A DNA stretch of 64,000 nt from Melocanna baccifera (GCA_036346265.1 CM070701.1:372001-436000); one strand, 5' to 3'. Counted from the stretch's first letter, positions 11,461-23,460 are shown. A program made the numbers and translations. The notes: generated by a model not told the origin, from the letters alone.

Positions 11461-12335
11461 TTATAACCTTCTCAACATGCTAGCTGGGTTTAGGTGGGGG
11501 CCACCCCTACAACAGATATCATTATACTCCTTGTAATCAATTATGTCCTTAATTTCGCGCCCTAAACCTCCATAAAAACGAGCCACCTTATCCTCCTCAT
11601 CCTCTACAACATTACAACACAGCATGCCTATTTGTAGTTCTTGATAATACCCCTCAACAGATCTATTACCTTGGTCTAAGCGCTGCAATTTCTTACGCAT
11701 ATTACGTTTAAAAGCAGGAGGAATAAATCTAGCACGCATAGCTACTTCAATCTATCCCATGTATCAGGTGCTAAACCAGAATTAACTACTTGACTCCACC
11801 AAAGGATAGCAAAATCTTTAAATTCACTAGTAACTTGTCTGACTCTATGCACTTCAGAAACTAGATGGGAATTAAATTTTTGTTTAACGGCCATCTCCCA
11901 ATCTAGATAAATTTCAGCATCATAAACACCCACAAAAGATGGTATGGTAAATTTAACTTTAGCAAATGGGTTATCATTAGCACGAGCATTGTGGTGCTGA
12001 AAATCATTACCTCTCATACCGTGACAGTTGCGTTCTAGGCGGTGTCATAGATGTGCATCATCATGATTTCGCCTCCCATTATCATCTCCCACCTCAAGAT
12101 CTTGGGGTGCATCATGTTCATTCTCGCGCCCATTGTTTTGTGGTCGATTCACCATTCGTTCGAGGCGTGTGGTGAGTACTACGATACTTTCATTGATGAA
12201 TCGCTGCAATATATCTGTAGTCGCTTGGAGCTTCCTATCGATGTCCTCATTAATGGTAGTGCGTTGCTCACCTAAGAGCGTCATGAGCTCTCCCTTGGCA
12301 ACACACTCTTGCGTGTCAGATGACTCACCTGCCAT
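11461..12335 (-). pseudogene. gag: Ty3-gypsy gag, truncated and frameshifted
   Basis: The minus-strand start at 12,335 reads MAGESSDTQECVAKGEL. The first segment (to 12,045) ends in a stop; the next frame (12,017-11,742) carries the retrotransposon Gag core: VKFTIPSFVGVYDAEIYLDW, then KFNSHLVSEVHRVRQVTSEF and AILWWSQVV. The third (11,739-11,461) has MRARFIPPAFKRNM, LQRLDQGNRSVEGYYQELQ and EDKVARFYGGLGREI, the usual continuation of the Gag fold. Two frame breaks separate the pieces and the copy ends before the zinc knuckle. This protein would form the capsid-like particle of the element. Called gypsy because of the W-x(n)-F..hh..FIP..Y/F spacing typical of Ty3 Gag. Confidence 0.75.
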
Positions 12336-14093
12336 GGTTAGTAGAAAACAGAAGACAACACAAAGGAATTATCCCTATCAACGACTAGGTGATGAAAAGG
12401 TGAAAACACACACTCTCAAGCGTCTTACCACACTCTTACAAGTGTTCTTACCAACGCAAACAGTAGGTGGTACAACCGGTGGCTGGTTCATGATACCATG
12501 TCGAGCGTGGGTACGATTGCAAGAGGGGACCTATTCTGATCAAGAGTAGGTGGAGCTCAGAAGGCACAATATGGTAGCAAAAGGATCAGCAATAATCAGT
12601 TCAGTAAATGCAAGTTGAAAGATTGTTCAAAATACTCGTCAAAGGTTGCTGATCCTAGCCTAATTACAGCTAGCCAAACAAGCTTGAGGCCAAAAAGTGT
12701 ATGTACGCACACGCAACGATCAATAGGACTCAATGCAAACAAAGGACTGAGCTAAAGAAACAATCGGAAATTATTAGCTCATTTTACACCAAGCATACGG
12801 AGAGACGCTAATCAATTGCAATAATATGAATTTTAAGGGCACTAGATTGCTCAAAGAAATTAAATACTTCAACTGAATTTATATCATAGAACACTCACCC
12901 AAGTTCGGTCTCTCTTTTTCTTTTCTTCTTTTTTTTAAACCTGCTAGTGACTCAAAAGATTCAACTTTTTATTCCGAGTCTAATGAGGTATTTGAGTCAC
13001 AAGCTCTCTCTCTCTCTCTTTTTAACAGCCGAAAGGGTGATGTATGTCTCTAAAATAAATATTCAGTCGACAAAAATTATTTTGGAGCAGCCCAAAAGCA
13101 ATTATCAAATACTAGTCTCAAGGGTCAAAAGGATTTAAGTGAAGCTTTCAACAAACGCGTGAAATTTTAAATAAACAAGCTTTCGGATGGTCCGAACGTC
13201 ACGACCCGCCTCAGATGGTTCGATCGGAATCAAAAGGTGCGGCTGGGGCGAGCGCGTCGGACGGTCCGGACGTCTCGCGCGGTTTCGGACGGTCCGATCG
13301 GAATCAAAAGGTGCGGCTGGGGCGAGCGCGTCGGACGGTCCGAACGTCTCGAGCGGCTTTGGACGGTCCGATCGGAATTGGGCGGCTCAGCTGTGAGCGA
13401 GCGCTCGGACGGTCCGAACGTCTCGCGCGCCTTCGGACGGTCCGATTAGAATCGGTCGGTACGGATGTGCAGCGGGGACTTCGGTTGGTCCAAACGGACT
13501 CAAGATGATTTTGATCAGCCGATCTAGATCGGACGGTCTGAAAGTTCAGCAGGAAACTCCGGACGGCCGAACGTGTTCGTCTAGGATTCTTTGCGATGCA
13601 CAACTTCGTGGAAGTTTAGGGTTTCTTGCGGCCGAAATAAACAAGGAAAAGGAAACTCAGGTGTGTTTGGATCTGATAAATTTCGAAGATGTGCAGAAGA
13701 TCTTTTCGTGGATAGCCAGAATAAGAGTTCAAAAAAGTAAATTGAATCTACTTTTTCTCTCTTTCTCTCTCTTTGATGCTAATTGAAAGATCAACCAGCG
13801 AATTTTTCAATGGTGTGAAATATCAACGATTAAGCAACGCAAAAGGACACGAGATGCAACTAGACGAAGGCGAGTTGGACTCTGACTAAACTAGCAATCA
13901 GCAACTTGACACGATAATGTAACCAAAATTTCAACGAGCAATACCGAAAAGAAAATTGCAATGGCACAAAGGGGTGTTGGGACAGCGGAAGATCAATACG
14001 GAATTTTTTTAGGCTATTTTTCTGGAGTTTTTGGGACGATATGATGAACATAAAGTAATCTAAAAGGGATGAATTACCTCACGGGCAACCGTT
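12336..14093 (-). other. Untranslated leader of the minus-strand gypsy element
   Basis: Between the primer binding site at 14,094 and the gag start at 12,335 no protein is recognised. The stretch contains a GC-rich tandem repeat (13,185-13,545) and, near 12,484-12,497, a second sequence that reads TGGTATCATGAACC on the minus strand and resembles a primer binding site. Confidence 0.45.
13185..13545. repeat. ~72 bp tandem repeat built on the palindrome GGACGGTCCG
   Basis: GGACGGTCCG or a one-base variant recurs every 30-45 bp: near 13,185, 13,259, 13,289, 13,333, 13,363, 13,407, 13,436 and 13,530. Larger units of about 72-74 bp hold two palindromes each, separated by gaacgtctcgcgcg-like and gatcggaatcaaaaggtgcg-like spacers. 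A diverged version of the same repeat occurs at 51,740-52,160 in another LTR. Confidence 0.85.
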
Positions 14094-14105
14094 GCTCTGA
14101 TACCA
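14094..14105 (-). promoter_or_regulatory. Primer binding site (initiator Met tRNA) of minus-strand gypsy element
   Basis: The plus strand reads gctctgatacca, so the minus strand is TGGTATCAGAGC, a perfect match to the plant consensus. The adjoining plus-strand tgtgacgatagccc looks like the inner edge of the LTR, but the rest of that LTR is replaced by Copia sequence from about 14,130. Confidence 0.8.
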
Positions 14106-14129
14106 CCTGATGTGACGATAGCCCGATCT

Positions 14130-14950
14130 TCCGAGAGTACTGATAAGTCAATTGTTGAGTTGACGAGCACGTGCCTAAGTGATTGGACCTTTCTCATCAT
14201 TCATGGAAGTAGTAAGAGGAGTGTTCATATCAGTAGACGACGTGATGTCCTCATCAGCGTGAATAGCATTAATGACCCCACCATTATCTATGAAGATAAT
14301 ACTGCTTGTGTTGCACAAACATAAATAGGCTATGTTAAGAGTAATATCTCGAAGCATATTGCTCCTAATTGTTTTATCCTAATGAGCTCCAAAAGAATAG
14401 GGAGATAAAGGTATTGAATGCTAAGTCTTGTGATAATCCAGCAGATTTATTCACAAAATCACTATCGACCACTAGTTTCCACAAGTGCGTTCGAGGCATT
14501 GGTATGAGATGACTTAGAGAGTTACAAGATTCAGGGGGATCGAATCTTTGAACCACAGCCCATATGTAAGACCAGAAGACTTACATGATCTTGAAGATCT
14601 AAATGTTGCACTATTTTTCCCTTTGTGAGTTTTTCCTAAAGTTTTCCCACACAAGATTTTTAATGAGGCAACAGGTGCCATAAGTAACGGATACGATATA
14701 CTCTTTTCTCTATCCCTTTTTTTCACTGGGTTTTAGGAAAAGTTTTTGACGAGGCATGTGTATACTGCGGTATTCGCCCAAGTAGGAGTGTTATGAAATC
14801 TAATAGGTTTCCGATGTGGAAAAATACCTAAACTACCCCTGGGGTTCCTACTATAAATATAGATGCATTGTACCATGTAAATCAATCTATTATCAATAAA
14901 GGCTACGTTCTAGTGTTCTATTCTCCTGGTTTTTTTGTGTGATTATGTGA
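14130..14950 (+). mobile_element. Copia 3' end: RNase H remnant, polypurine tract and LTR fragment
   Basis: Frames at 14,290-14,540 give the C-terminal Copia motifs: IYEDNTACVAQ (RNase H), a one-base-shifted KSNISKHIAPN, then CDNPADLFTKSL-like and FHKCVRGIGM-like segments, with frameshifts and stops between. A polypurine tract tcagggggat follows at 14,531-14,540. Downstream, ctataaatatagatgc near 14,851-14,866 and a caataaagg at about 14,895 look like the promoter and polyadenylation region of the 3' LTR. The rest of the polyprotein is missing because the minus-strand gypsy DNA abuts it on the left. Confidence 0.7.
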
Positions 14951-15795
14951 TTGCCTCCGATAATTGTGTTCGTAGATTATGTTACCGTTCATCTATCTTC
15001 ATCGATTTCTCAATAAAACTGTCCCATCGTCGCCAGCATCGGCTAAGGGAATAGCCCTTGACAATGAACGACACATGTAGAGACAGAATTTCTGGTTGGA
15101 GGCCAAGTGGTGCATGCAGAGACAAAATTTCTGGTCGGAGGCAACAGGGGCCAGATGCACTGCACCATGCATGCCGTGGCCGAGCATCCATGTAATATAA
15201 TTAACTCCCTCCCAAATTCAACTGGTAAAATCTAAAAATTTCGACAGACAAAAGCACTTGCCGCATGAGCCTCAAGAGGCACTGACTTCTATGTTGCATT
15301 TGGCCACGAAACACCTTTTGGGTTGCAAAAGGTTAAATTAGACTGCTCAATACCCTTTTGAAATTCCCTAACTTAGGACTAAGTTAACCAAGCAAACCCA
15401 CTACAACTAACACTCTTGAGTTCCTGTGTTTTACCAACTAAACCAGCTAACCCACGCCGAACAACATTTTAAATTAGTTACCAAACACAAAAAAATATAT
15501 GTTGAGGTCAATTAACATAATTATTTTAATTATGAACCTTTTTAAAACAATTTTAACCCTTAGCATGATATGGCTAAATGTTTGCATAAGCACATGCACC
15601 ATGTTCAACTATATATATATATATATATATGCTAATGGTTTATAACTTTTGGCATGCTGCCGTGAGAAGGGAAGGCAAGCATATCTTCCTTTGGATGGTA
15701 GTGGGTGTACAGGATGCATTAGTGGTTGAGGCACTCCCTGTGATTCTCTTTGCTGGCATGCATGTTTCTTTTTTTCTGGGGATTTAGAGGTTTCT
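14951..15795. other. No gene recognised
   Basis: AT-rich sequence with one short duplication (gagacagaatttctggttgga at 15,079 and gagacaaaatttctggtcgga at 15,119, 40 bp apart) and a (TA)n run at 15,610-15,630. Nothing else could be assigned. Confidence 0.5.
15610..15630. repeat. (TA)n microsatellite
   Basis: About ten uninterrupted TA units. Confidence 0.95.
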
Positions 15796-16862
15796 TTGCG
15801 GACATACAATATGCTTCAGACGGTTTTGTTATTGGATTGTTGCTATACACTAAATTGTGACGGGCAAGGTCTTCCGATCTGCACTACATGGGAGGAGATG
15901 AAGGTGTTGATACGGTGCAAATTTACACCATCTTCACACAAGCCCACGGTGAAGAAGAAGGAATCAGCTGAAGCTAACGCTGAGGGAGAAGCAAGAGGGG
16001 CTGAAACCCTAATTCGGCCAACATGCAAAGGAGAGGTGGAGGGTACAACTACTATTCACAAAACCCTAAGGGGGGATGTGTTTGCCGCTGCCCATGGAAA
16101 TTTGGTCATAGCAAAAGAGGATATGAAGCTACCAGGCGAGAGTACAGAAATTGTTACTACTCCCGATCAAAAGAAAGAAGACAACACATCGTCAAGTGGG
16201 CTGAATATTCAAGCTAGGAAGATTCAAGTTGACGACATTGACAAGGTGACCAAGGGTAGCGATGGAGTCTTTTCAAAACTCAATGCGAAGTCAAAGGCAC
16301 GTCGTGCAAGCTAATCATCGACGATGGAAGCTTCAACAACATGATTAGCAAGGATTTGGTATACACATTGGGGCTGTCCACATGGAGGCATTCTGAACCT
16401 CACTATATGGGATGGTTGAACAAGGCAAGAAAGCTGAAAATAACATACAAGGTGTGTGTGCCGTTTTCAGTTGATGAGTATGTTGATCAAGTGGAGTGCG
16501 ACATTTCGCCATTGGAGGTGTGCGGCTTACTGTTGGGGAGACTATGGCAATATGACCGTGATGTCATGCATATTGGGAGAGTCAACACATATACATTCAG
16601 GCACAGAGGCAAACGACATATACTAAAGCCGATGGTGGACGATACAATTAAATTTGAAATTCAACTCGTCGTAGGAAAGAAGAAAGCTTTGAAGAATACC
16701 TCCAAACCGAGGACGATTTTGCTTGAAGGAAGAGGGGATGATGTGGCACCAAGTAGCACTACTACTATGGTTAGAGATGTTTTGAGCCAACAAGATGAAG
16801 CCAAGCGAGAGGGAGGTGAAGACGGCGAAAGAAAAAAAGAATGTAATCACTATGGCGCATAA
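15796..16862 (+). pseudogene. Ty3-gypsy gag C-terminus and aspartic protease, pol missing
   Basis: The first frame (15,796-16,314) holds the gag tail TTWEEMKVLIRCKFTP, matching the W..MK.L.R.RF.P block of gypsy Gag. A Cys-containing stretch in another frame at about 16,060-16,180 may be the zinc-knuckle region. The next frame (to 16,862) gives the retroviral-type protease region: CKLIIDDGSFNNMISKDLV, then LGLSTWRHSEPHYMGWLN, VPFSVDEYVDQVECDISPLE and LLLGRLWQYDRDVMH. The expected active-site D-G/S-G is DDGS, so the triad is imperfect. No reverse transcriptase or integrase follows; an LTR-like block begins within about 200 bp, so this is an internally deleted copy. Confidence 0.7.
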
Positions 16863-17009
16863 AGAAGACAAGGAGAAGAATCATACCAATCGCAGGAAGA
16901 AAACCCTAGTTTAGAACCTTGGGTCGGATGGAGTTACGCGTATATTGTGTGGGCCTAATCATGGTGAAGAGAGAAAGAGAAAGCTTGTTTGGCTCAAGAG
17001 AATGACAAT

Positions 17010-17990
17010 ATCAATCAAGTTTTAGTGCTTGTAGTTCTGTGCACAATGTTCATAAAACTTTCAATGCCAATTCTAAGGTTTTCAATCCACACAAAATACA
17101 TATTTGGAAAGCTAATGATGTCTACTTTCCAATGAATCAAACGGTGCTTGATTTAGAGCATTCTACACAAAGATATGGCAACTTCATTGGATGTTGCATG
17201 AGCTGTCTGGAGAGACGTGCGAGAGATGCCAAACATAAGGAGTCCATACACTGCAAGGCATGTATGGATAATATCGAGCCACAACATGACTTTACAAAGG
17301 TTGGGAAAGATTCCTTTTTAGGTTTCAAATAGATTTGAAAGCCCCTTAAATGAGAAAAGCAAAGATATGAAGATTTGAAGTCGGTTCGGACTTAGTTCGG
17401 GATAGCTAACAAGACCAACATTAAAACACCCATAACATTCATAAACGAAGTCCAATTTGGATGTTCTTGGACTCATTGGAAAGCTAATTCAAAGCCTCAT
17501 ACAATACATGTAGTGCCAGTCTCACAAACCTTCTAGTTGCAACACAAATTGACACACAAACTGATGGTTGCATTTTAGGTATTTCCTTTTAATTCGTATT
17601 AGTGTAGGCTTTTGTGTTCGTGATATAGTCAAGTTGGCGCACCTTTGGTGCCAATATAAGGCCAATGCCGTAGCTTCATTGTAACTTAGGCTATCTATGA
17701 TGTGATTTGAGGAATATAGATAACAGAAAATCACCATGGTTTGGCGGCCATTGTTGGCTGTTCTTAAGATTTTCATCAAGAAATTGCTCTTGGTGTGTTG
17801 AATCTAATTGTGGTGTTGGATCTAACTCGCTAAAACATCGATTTCTCTACCTTTGTTCATGTACTGTGGTGTGCGTGGGAGAAAGTTTATCTTGGAGGTG
17901 TATGCTATTCTTGGGTGCGCAAGAACCCTAGAACAAGGAGGGCGACCAGCAAAGTGTATCGTGAAAGATCAGGGCCAAAACAATATGGTT
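17010..17990 (+). mobile_element. Ty3-gypsy LTR-like block, copy 1
   Basis: From about 17,180 to 17,990 it aligns with 22,056-22,880 in the same orientation. Shared strings include gagagacg(t/c)gcgagag, gattcctttttagg, gttcgggatagct, ttaggtatttcctttt, cttaggctatctatgatgtg, gtactgtggtgtg and gatcagggccaaaacaa. The left part (17,010-17,180) has no partner because copy 2 is truncated. It follows the gag-protease fragment and is probably its 3' LTR. Exact ends are not clear. Confidence 0.6.
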
Positions 17991-18540
17991 TAGCTAGTTG
18001 GATTCACATTAGTTCCATTAAAGGGGTTCTTTAGAAGGAGAGATGTGGGTCTTTTGGTAGTAGATTGCACCACCCACCAACCCTAGCCAGCTTCTTCTGA
18101 AGGCCATGTTGTATGCGCTGATGGTAGCACGTCAGCGTATGGTTTCCACCATTAGACGTGTGGATACCATAGAGGTGTTGTTGTGCTGATCGAGGATGAT
18201 CCACAATGTATACAAAGAACACGAGGGGCTGCTAGAGTAGACAATTGAAGGCCAAGTACATTGGACGATCGACTACTTGCACTACATCGACGCACGCGAC
18301 GTTGTTGGACCAGGCTACTCTAACTCTTCTTCTGTTGTATTGTGTATCTAGTGGTAACAATATATGATCTCTTACTTACATGGCTTTTCTGGTTTACATT
18401 GTGGAAATTTTTATTGCGTACGTGCTAGTGTAGCGTACCCTTATACCTACACATATGTCAATTATGCTTGAATTAATGCATTGCAACGGCTAAGCGACAG
18501 CTCCATTTCTCATGCCCTATACACACACACACAATTAGAA
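17991..18540. other. No gene recognised
   Basis: No convincing ORF or element terminus. A short CA run (acacacacaca) lies near 18,521. Confidence 0.5.
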
Positions 18541-18645
18541 GACTAGGTAAATATTTCAAGGACTCGGGAAACATGACTAAGTTTTAAAAACAAATATAGA
18601 CAAGGTAAATATTTCAAGGACTTGATATACATGACTAAGTTACAT
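18541..18645. repeat. 58 bp tandem duplication
   Basis: aggtaaatatttcaaggact...catgactaagtt occurs at 18,541 and again at 18,599, diverged at several positions. Confidence 0.85.
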
Positions 18646-18769
18646 TAGTATGACAAGCAAATACATACTATTTCAACACACAACTTATTATATTAATTAT
18701 TACATGCTAGCCGACATGCCAACACAAATGATTAATGGCTAATTTTAGCTTTGATCAAGTTGATTAATG

Positions 18770-19330
18770 TTGGATCTAGAATGATAGCTAGAGGGGGGTT
18801 GAATAGGAGCCCAAATTAAATCTGAGGCTTTCCAAAATTTTTTCCAAGGAGAAAGCTAAGCTCTTTACTCCAACAGCTATGAGAAGTTATAAAGACCATA
18901 GACAAATCAACCACAAGCAAAGCACTAAGAAAAATCGAGGCAAACAGACCTATTCTTGCCTAGGCAATCTGATCATAGTGTCTAGGCCAGTATGAATGGT
19001 ACAAGTGGTATGACCATAGGTTTCATGATGGTCTTACTAGCCCTTGTGTAGCCTGATCGGTCCAGGGAGATCTAATCAACCCCTTTGAATAGAGCTAAAA
19101 ACAACATGACGTCAAATCAAGAAATGATGCAACTTTTGAACCATAGCTCCAAATGGCCTAAAACATGGTATGCACCTTATGTAGGATATCAAAAACCTAT
19201 TCTAATCGTAGATCATGAAAATCAATGTCAAAGTTCCTACCTTTATCTAAACTAAAGAAGGTTGTAAAAAAACCAGGTAAAAAGAGAAACATCGATCTGC
19301 TTGTGACGTGAGCTACAGTTTTGCCTTTAA
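18770..19330 (-). mobile_element. Antisense SIRE/Opie-like Copia LTR fragment
   Basis: The plus strand reads gctagaggggggttgaatagg at 18,788. Its reverse complement, ttcaacccccctctagc, corresponds to the conserved 3' end of SIRE/Opie-type LTRs, which is also present in the intact element at 28,660-28,680 (attcaccccccctctg). The remaining ~500 bp shows no coding signal and fits LTR sequence. No primer binding site is visible beyond it. Confidence 0.4.
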
Positions 19331-19539
19331 AGCATTATGTTGTAGTCATGTTAAAATCTTTATTTGAGTAATTTAATGCTTCTTTTGTTAGCTTTCCAGC
19401 TAAGTGTTTGCTTAATTTAGGTTTGCCATTAGTATCCCCCTTAGATGAGATTACCACTTATATATACTTTTCTCTCTCTTCTTTTAGCCCTGTGAAACCA
19501 GTCTTTCAGCAGTTGTCATCTTTTAGAGCAATGAAAAGA

Positions 19540-20878
19540 TGGTTGACACTCGGAACTCAGCAGGTCGTAGTTAGATGAACTAAGACCGAGGAAGTAGCAC
19601 CACAGATCCATTCACTCAAGTACCCCAAGCAACTCCAGTGGGTTCTAAGTCAGTTTATGCTAGCCCAGACCTAGTTGATGACAACCATGATATAGAACAT
19701 GAATACAATGATAAATCAATAGAATCAGGAAGCAGTTGCACCTCAGCCAGTACGACAAACAGTCAAAGTTTGTAGAATTTATGAGAACGAGATTGTCTAC
19801 CTATTCACAGTCTTATGAACCTTTGGAGGCAGATGATTGTCTTCGTTCCACAGAGAAGAAGCTGAATCTCACCCAGTGCATGGACCAAGAGTAGATTTTG
19901 TACACCGCCCACCAGTTGGAATGAGCCGTTGCATAGTGGTAGGAGAACTACTGTGCCGCTCATAAGGACCAACATAGCATCGTTTAGGCTGAGTTCATAG
20001 CAACGTTTCAACATATCCATATCTTAGATAGGGTGATCAAAATAAAGAAAGAGGAGTTTCGAGAGCTACAATAGAAGAATATGTCGGTGAGTGAGTACCA
20101 CAACAAGTTCACTCAGTTAGCTCGCTATGCACCTGAGGATGTTGCCACCGATGACACACGTTAGAAGAGGTTTAAGAAGGGATTAAACTCAGGAGTAAAT
20201 GTTCAAGTTATGAGCAATGATTATGCTAGTTTTAGAATATAGTGGATAAAGCAAAACTCATTAAGGAGAGCCGTCATCAGTTAGAAGAGTCTTGTAAGAG
20301 AAGGATGATGCGGCAAGGATCTCAGATGCATCAGTCTCGGAAAAGCTCGTTTCAATGCTTATCAACTGATACATGTGCCTCAACAGTGAGGATTCAGGAC
20401 TTCAGCACTAGTGCCTCATCAATTTTTGTCTGGACCAGACCCTATCGGTTCAAGAACCCAACCGTAGAGGAATACCAATCCCGCAGCTGCAATCACCTGT
20501 TTCAAGTGCCATGAACAGGGTCACTATGCCAGCAAGTATCTATAGAAGTAAGCCCTAACACCGGTCAATTTTAATCTAGGAGCTACGCCAGATAAAACCC
20601 CTGCTTCAGGATCAGGTCGTAGAGCACCCCAAGTTTCAGGTCAAGCCAATCGAGCATCACAATCTATTGTCTGAGGACAAGTGAACCATATCACCGCAGA
20701 AGAGGCACAAGCAACGCTAGATGTTACGATTGGTAAGTTTCTAGTAAATTCAGTTTCTACTACAGTTTTGTTTGATTTTGAAGCTTTACATTCATTTGTT
20801 TCTCAAAGTTTTGCTGTCAAGAAACGTTGAGGATGATTGTTCTTGGATCTGTTCTTTTGGTTCAAACCCCAGGCTCTA
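19540..20878 (+). pseudogene. Ty3-gypsy gag-protease fragment, stop-ridden
   Basis: A conceptual plus-strand reading gives the gag core (AEFIATFQHIHILDRVIKIK, KEEFRELQ-stop-KNMSVSEY, HNKFTQLARYAPEDV), then an intact CCHC zinc knuckle CFKCHEQGHYASKY near 20,495, then the protease start HITAEEAQATLDVTIGKFLV, VLFDFEALHSFVSQSF. The active-site D-S/T-G is DFE, so the protease is dead. Many TAG codons occur where CAG is usual. The fragment is cut at 20,878 by LTR copy B. It is more decayed than the LTR inserted in it, so it is older. Confidence 0.75.
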
Positions 20879-22055
20879 TGTAATGTCCTAAAACGTTATT
20901 TCGGCGTTCCTAGTTTTGTTTAGCGGAATCGCAGAATTTTCTTTTCTTTAGTTGAAACATAGGAGAAAAAAGTTTTGGGGTTGCAGAGTTGTTTAATTAT
21001 TAAAAATAATTAAAGAAAAATAAATTATGGGCTCCTTGGAGGGGGCCTGGCCACCTTGGGCGAGCCAGCCCAATGGAGACCAGCTACCCTCCTCTCCCCA
21101 CAAACCCTAGCCGCTCCCCTAAAACTCCCCCCTGCTGGTCGACACTAGTAGCCCCTAATAGCCACCCTTCCCTGCACCTCCTCTTCCCATTTGCTTCATC
21201 TCCCTGCTGCCCTGCCGAAAAAGAAAACAGAGAAGAGAAGGGAAGAAGAGGGAGGAAGAAGAGGGAGTGGAAGGAGGGAAGGAAGGAGGAAGAAGAAAAA
21301 AGGGATCCTCGCGTGGGAAACCTAGGAGGCTTCGTTCTTGACTGTGCTTGAGACCTTTGCCCTTGGTAGAGGCAAGTAAATGTAGCGGTTGTTGCTACAG
21401 TTTAACTCGTTACTTTTACTACCTCTACTATAATTATTGATTGTTTGGTTATTAATCCACCATCAACTCGAGATGCCTTGCTGCGTTGTATGCTTATTTT
21501 TACATGTTGTTGTCTATGTGGTAATATTTCTATTGAATCATATGTGTCCATATCATACATGTCATTTGCATGGAAGTTTTGTCGCCGCACCGGCCGTGAT
21601 CGTACCGGTACAGTATCGTACATTGCCGTAGTACGATGTACACTCTTACGTTGTCAGGTAAGAGTGTTGTAGATTATTTTCATACATATGCATTGCATGA
21701 GAATCATTCTTGTTATGAGATGTTAAGTGGTTTGGCTTGTGAGAGTCATTTGTGCAGGGCGTGTTTCTCTTGTGATTATTGTGGTTGTGGATGTGGATAT
21801 GAATGATGCTAATGAAAACTAAACCACTACTGGTAGTGGTTGTGGATCTAAATGTGATTAACAGTTACTACTTTACTGTTGTTGATATTAGTTGTAGTAA
21901 TAGATATGACTGTGGTTATTAATAATCTAATTGTTGATGCTTTATTATCATGCTATGAGTGGTTTATTGATGCTTAATCAACCGTAATTTAATTAACTTG
22001 TTAAACAGTTTGCTTGCTGAGATTTTTTTATCTCACCCTTGTTTATATTATGGTA
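20879..22055 (+). mobile_element. Ty3-gypsy LTR, family copy B, 3'-truncated
   Basis: Starts TGTAATGTCC at 20,879 inside the gag-protease fragment. It follows copies A and C through the ccaccttggg block, ccctagccgc, the purine-rich gaagaagagg block (21,225-21,300), the ggtagaggcaagtaaatg site (21,366), the double hairpin (21,615-21,667) and gctgagatttttttatctcaccc. It breaks off near 22,055, where LTR-like copy 2 of a different family begins. Confidence 0.8.
21615..21667 (+). other. Tandem hairpin pair in LTR copy B
   Basis: ATCGTAC (21,615) pairs perfectly with GTACGAT (ending 21,637). ACACTCTTAC (21,640-21,649) pairs perfectly with GTAAGAGTGT (21,658-21,667). These are the most complete stems of the three copies. 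Confidence 0.75.
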
Positions 22056-22884
22056 AGATCATTGGATGCTGCACGGGCTATTTGGAGAGACGCGCGAGAG
22101 TTACCAAATATAAAGAATTCGAGTATTGCAATGGATGTGTGCGTAATATTCAACCACATGATGGCTTTTCAAAGATTGAGAAGGATTCCTTTTTAGGCTT
22201 CAAATGGATTTGGAATCCTCTTAAACAAGAAAAGCAAATATTTGAAGATTTGAAGTCAGTTCGAACTCGGTTCGGGATAGCTTGCAAGACCAACCTTAAA
22301 ATACCCATAACTTTCACAAACAGTGCAAATTGGGTGTTCTTGAACTCGTTGAAAAGCTAATTTGAAGCCCCATACAATTCATGAGGTGCCAGCCTTGGAA
22401 ACCTCTTGGTCGTAATGCAAATTGATACATAAACCAATAGTTCTATTTTAGGTATTTCCTTTTTAGTTTGTATTGACGTAAGCTTTTTGTGTTCGTGTAA
22501 TATTCAAGTTGGTCGCACCTCTGGTGCCAATATGAGGCCAGGGCCTTACCCCATTGTAACTTAGGCTATCTATGATGTGATTTGAGGATAGACTCATGAA
22601 AATTGCTATAGTTTGGCGGTCATTGTTGGCGTGTTCTTGAGATTTCTATCGAGGAATTGCTCTTGGAGTGTTGAATCCAATTGTGGTGTTGGATTCGGTT
22701 AGCTGAAACTTTAATTTCTCTACATTTGTTCATGTACTGTGGTGTGAGTGGGAGAAGGTTTATCTTGGAGGTGTATATTGTTCTTGGGTGCGCAAAAACC
22801 CTTGAACAAGGAGGGCAACCTACAAGGCGTATCGTGAAACATCAGGGCCAAAACAACGTAATTCAGCTAGTTTGCTAGTTGGAT

Positions 22885-22885
<1 letters not shown>
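22056..22885 (+). mobile_element. Ty3-gypsy LTR-like block, copy 2, 5'-truncated
   Basis: Aligns with 17,180-17,990 along its length, with many substitutions and some indels. It starts abruptly at attggatgctgcacggg, in the middle of copy 1, and abuts LTR copy B. It ends beside a CA/TA microsatellite. A protein fragment read from it (22.0-22.36 kb) is not retained in copy 1 and is not credible. Confidence 0.6.

Positions 22886-22931
<46 letters not shown>
22886..22931. repeat. (CA)n(TA)n compound microsatellite
   Basis: About 14 CA units followed directly by about 8 TA units. Confidence 0.95.
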
Positions 22932-23460
22932 CCACTTGTGAGTGTAGAGTGAGAAATCTACAAAATGGGCTCCAATAATATACTACCAAAAGAGTCTAAA
23001 TTATGTACATGTCACCTCTTGAATCACACACTCTAATAGCTACTCGATCCTACCCTCTTAAGATAAGAGACAAAACGAGTCAATTAAGATAAGCACCGTA
23101 CTCCTACTCTCTTAAATAAGAGTACCACTCCTAAACTAGTGCTCTCTTCGATTCAAATGTTCTAGATTGGTAATGTAAAAACTACGCCATCAGATTTACC
23201 GGTAAAGATACTTTTATAATATTATAATTTTATTGCTACATAATAAGATAAGGGTATAAAAATAACGGTTAAAGTCACGTCCATGATAAAAATGAAAATA
23301 AACGTCGTTTAGAAACATCGGAGGCATGACGACTAACAGCTGCGGATGTAGGTAATTCTTCTTCTTGTGGATATTGCAACTAGCAACAGAGAATTTCTGG
23401 CTGTTGCCTAGATTCCATTAGAAGACTGGGAATACTCCTCTATACATAGTTGGAGGGATT
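22932..23460. other. No gene recognised
   Basis: AT-rich, with no ORF of note and no clear termini. Confidence 0.5.

Noticed and set aside
12484..12497. Second primer-binding-like sequence TGGTATCATGAACC on the minus strand
   Set aside because: Only the first eight bases match, and a perfect site for the same strand is at 14,094; not called as a separate element start.
22000..22360. 120-codon ORF with four Cys residues in LTR-like copy 2
   Set aside because: The partner block at 17.0-17.4 kb breaks the frame, and it spans the junction of two LTR families.
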